From Symsagittifera roscoffensis (taxonomy: Eukaryota > Xenacoelomorpha > Acoela > Convolutidae): a DNA stretch of 60,000 nucleotides. Shown in pieces: positions 58,914 to 60,000 of the stretch. Below the pieces are notes generated by a model. It had not been told where the DNA came from. It searched no databases and saw only the letters and a list, made by a program, of their open reading frames with translations. Position 1 is the stretch's first letter. Each line of letters begins with the position of its first letter. The stretch is from the NCBI RefSeq assembly GCF_963678635.1, contig NC_087070.1, positions 44,747,467-44,807,466 of the forward strand, read 5' to 3'. The position numbers and the translations under genes were made by a program.

Positions 58914-59819
58914 ATAAGTAACTGCACTGCGACATTGATTGTTGGGATTACAACTCCCAGCACATGATAAAGCTTGATTTAAAGGCTCTTAATAAATTCA
59001 AATTCTTCAGTCGTGTGGTAATTTCTACCGAAAGGTTTTGGTCAGGGTGCTTTTTAAGACAAAGAGAAGAGTTAGTTTCTGGCTCTTTTAGAGAGATATG
59101 ACAAGTTTCTGGGTTTAAGTTTTTTTATTGGCACCAATATCTCTTCAGAAAAATTTTGGAAATGATCTGTTAGTACACTAGCGTACTTCAGTGAAGGTTA
59201 GTGTTATACTACAACTATTCTGTTTGTCTAACCTAAGTCGCAAATATTGGTGCCACTTATGAGGCACCTTTACAGGAGGAACGATATCTTAGATAATCCG
59301 AAATGAGTTAGTTTAAGCCTCTCATGTTCCTTATTTTTACTTCGTGTTTTATGTTGTTATTTGTCCATGAATGAAATTTTGGTCGTGTGGTTTTTTCCGT
59401 TCAATTTTGTGGCTTGACTCTTGTTTGTTTATAAAGTTTAATTGAGGTTCATTTACTAAACGAAAAGCCAATTTCGCTCTTTAATAACGAAAGTTCAAAG
59501 TTTTTAAAAAACGTGAATGTTCTCTAGTTTGAATATGGAGTTAATCATAAGGTTTCGTTGTTGAAAATTTACCTTCAACTATTTTTCTCAATTATATTAG
59601 ATTTCTAATGCAAGCGAGCGCAGTGTTATATAAACATTCTTCTTTGATTCTTTTTTTTGCGAATGTTTTATTTGAATAAAATTAGAAATAAACAATTAGC
59701 ACAGAATGTTCCGACCATATTCTTAAAAAATACAACAAGGTTTTTTCAAATGACTCGTATTTTTTGGCGTTGAGTGATGAAAGAAGCTAAACAAAAAACT
59801 AGGGATTGTGTATGTTCGA
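58914..59819 (+). repeat. Intronic 0.9-kb direct repeat, copy 2
   Basis: It is the partner of 56538-57440, with a few small indels (for example AATAAATTC and GAGAAGAG). The sequence beyond it (59820-60000) is unrelated AT-rich DNA with no feature seen. Confidence 0.85.
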
Positions 59820-60000
59820 CAGCCAAACTAAAATTACCAATTGAAAAACAAATTTTCCAGAGAAATTACTAGAAAAACGGAAAAAAAGTTGAAAATGCAG
59901 TTTTTTTGAGTTTTTGAAAAATTTGACTCCAAAAAAGCGGTAAATTTTTCAGTTGAAATAAGGTTGTTCGCTCATTTATTCGCGCGAAATAAGACGAAAA

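Overview
The window is eukaryotic and comes from an invertebrate animal; the phylum cannot be fixed from the sequence. The support is two host genes of animal type (a PAQR3-like seven-helix receptor and spliced exons of a PNPLA8/iPLA2-gamma-like phospholipase), GT-AG and GC-AG introns, AT-rich non-coding DNA, and a high load of LTR retrotransposons. There are no bacterial signals.

Positions 1-35340 hold two tail-to-tail copies of one giant Ty3/Gypsy-like family. Copy A (1-15750, + strand) is cut by the left window edge inside reverse transcriptase. Copy B (about 35340 down to 15745, - strand) runs from the gag leader to a truncated 3' LTR. Polyprotein 1 is gag - aspartic protease - reverse transcriptase - RNase H - integrase, followed by an acidic linker and a macro-like domain on the integrase tail. 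A spacer of about 400-500 bp with a conserved splice-acceptor-like site precedes polyprotein 2. This second frame is about 2900 codons long and begins with a coiled-coil segment, then a complete SGNH/GDSL hydrolase-like domain, then a long region I cannot assign apart from possible degenerate SGNH-like repeats. Both polyproteins are broken in each copy, and every break I compared is private to one copy, so the parent element probably had two long continuous frames. With the 2.1-kb LTR seen at 39647-41764, a full element would be about 22-24 kb.

Positions 35341-41764 are a non-coding repeat mosaic. It contains a tract rich in the 7-mer GGAGGGT, two nearly identical 638-639-bp blocks, an interior piece of the 2.1-kb LTR, and a complete LTR ending in 14-bp inverted repeats. 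Positions 42445-43323 encode the PAQR3-like protein in one exon.

Positions 47621-60000 lie in a PNPLA8-like gene. Four exons agree in phase and lead into the conserved glycine-rich patatin motif. The 7.6-kb intron before the last exon carries a second LTR element (49019-55680). That element has short LTRs, no pol, a decayed envelope-glycoprotein-like frame, an internal duplication of the envelope tail, and several small virus-like frames. The next intron carries a 0.9-kb direct duplication.
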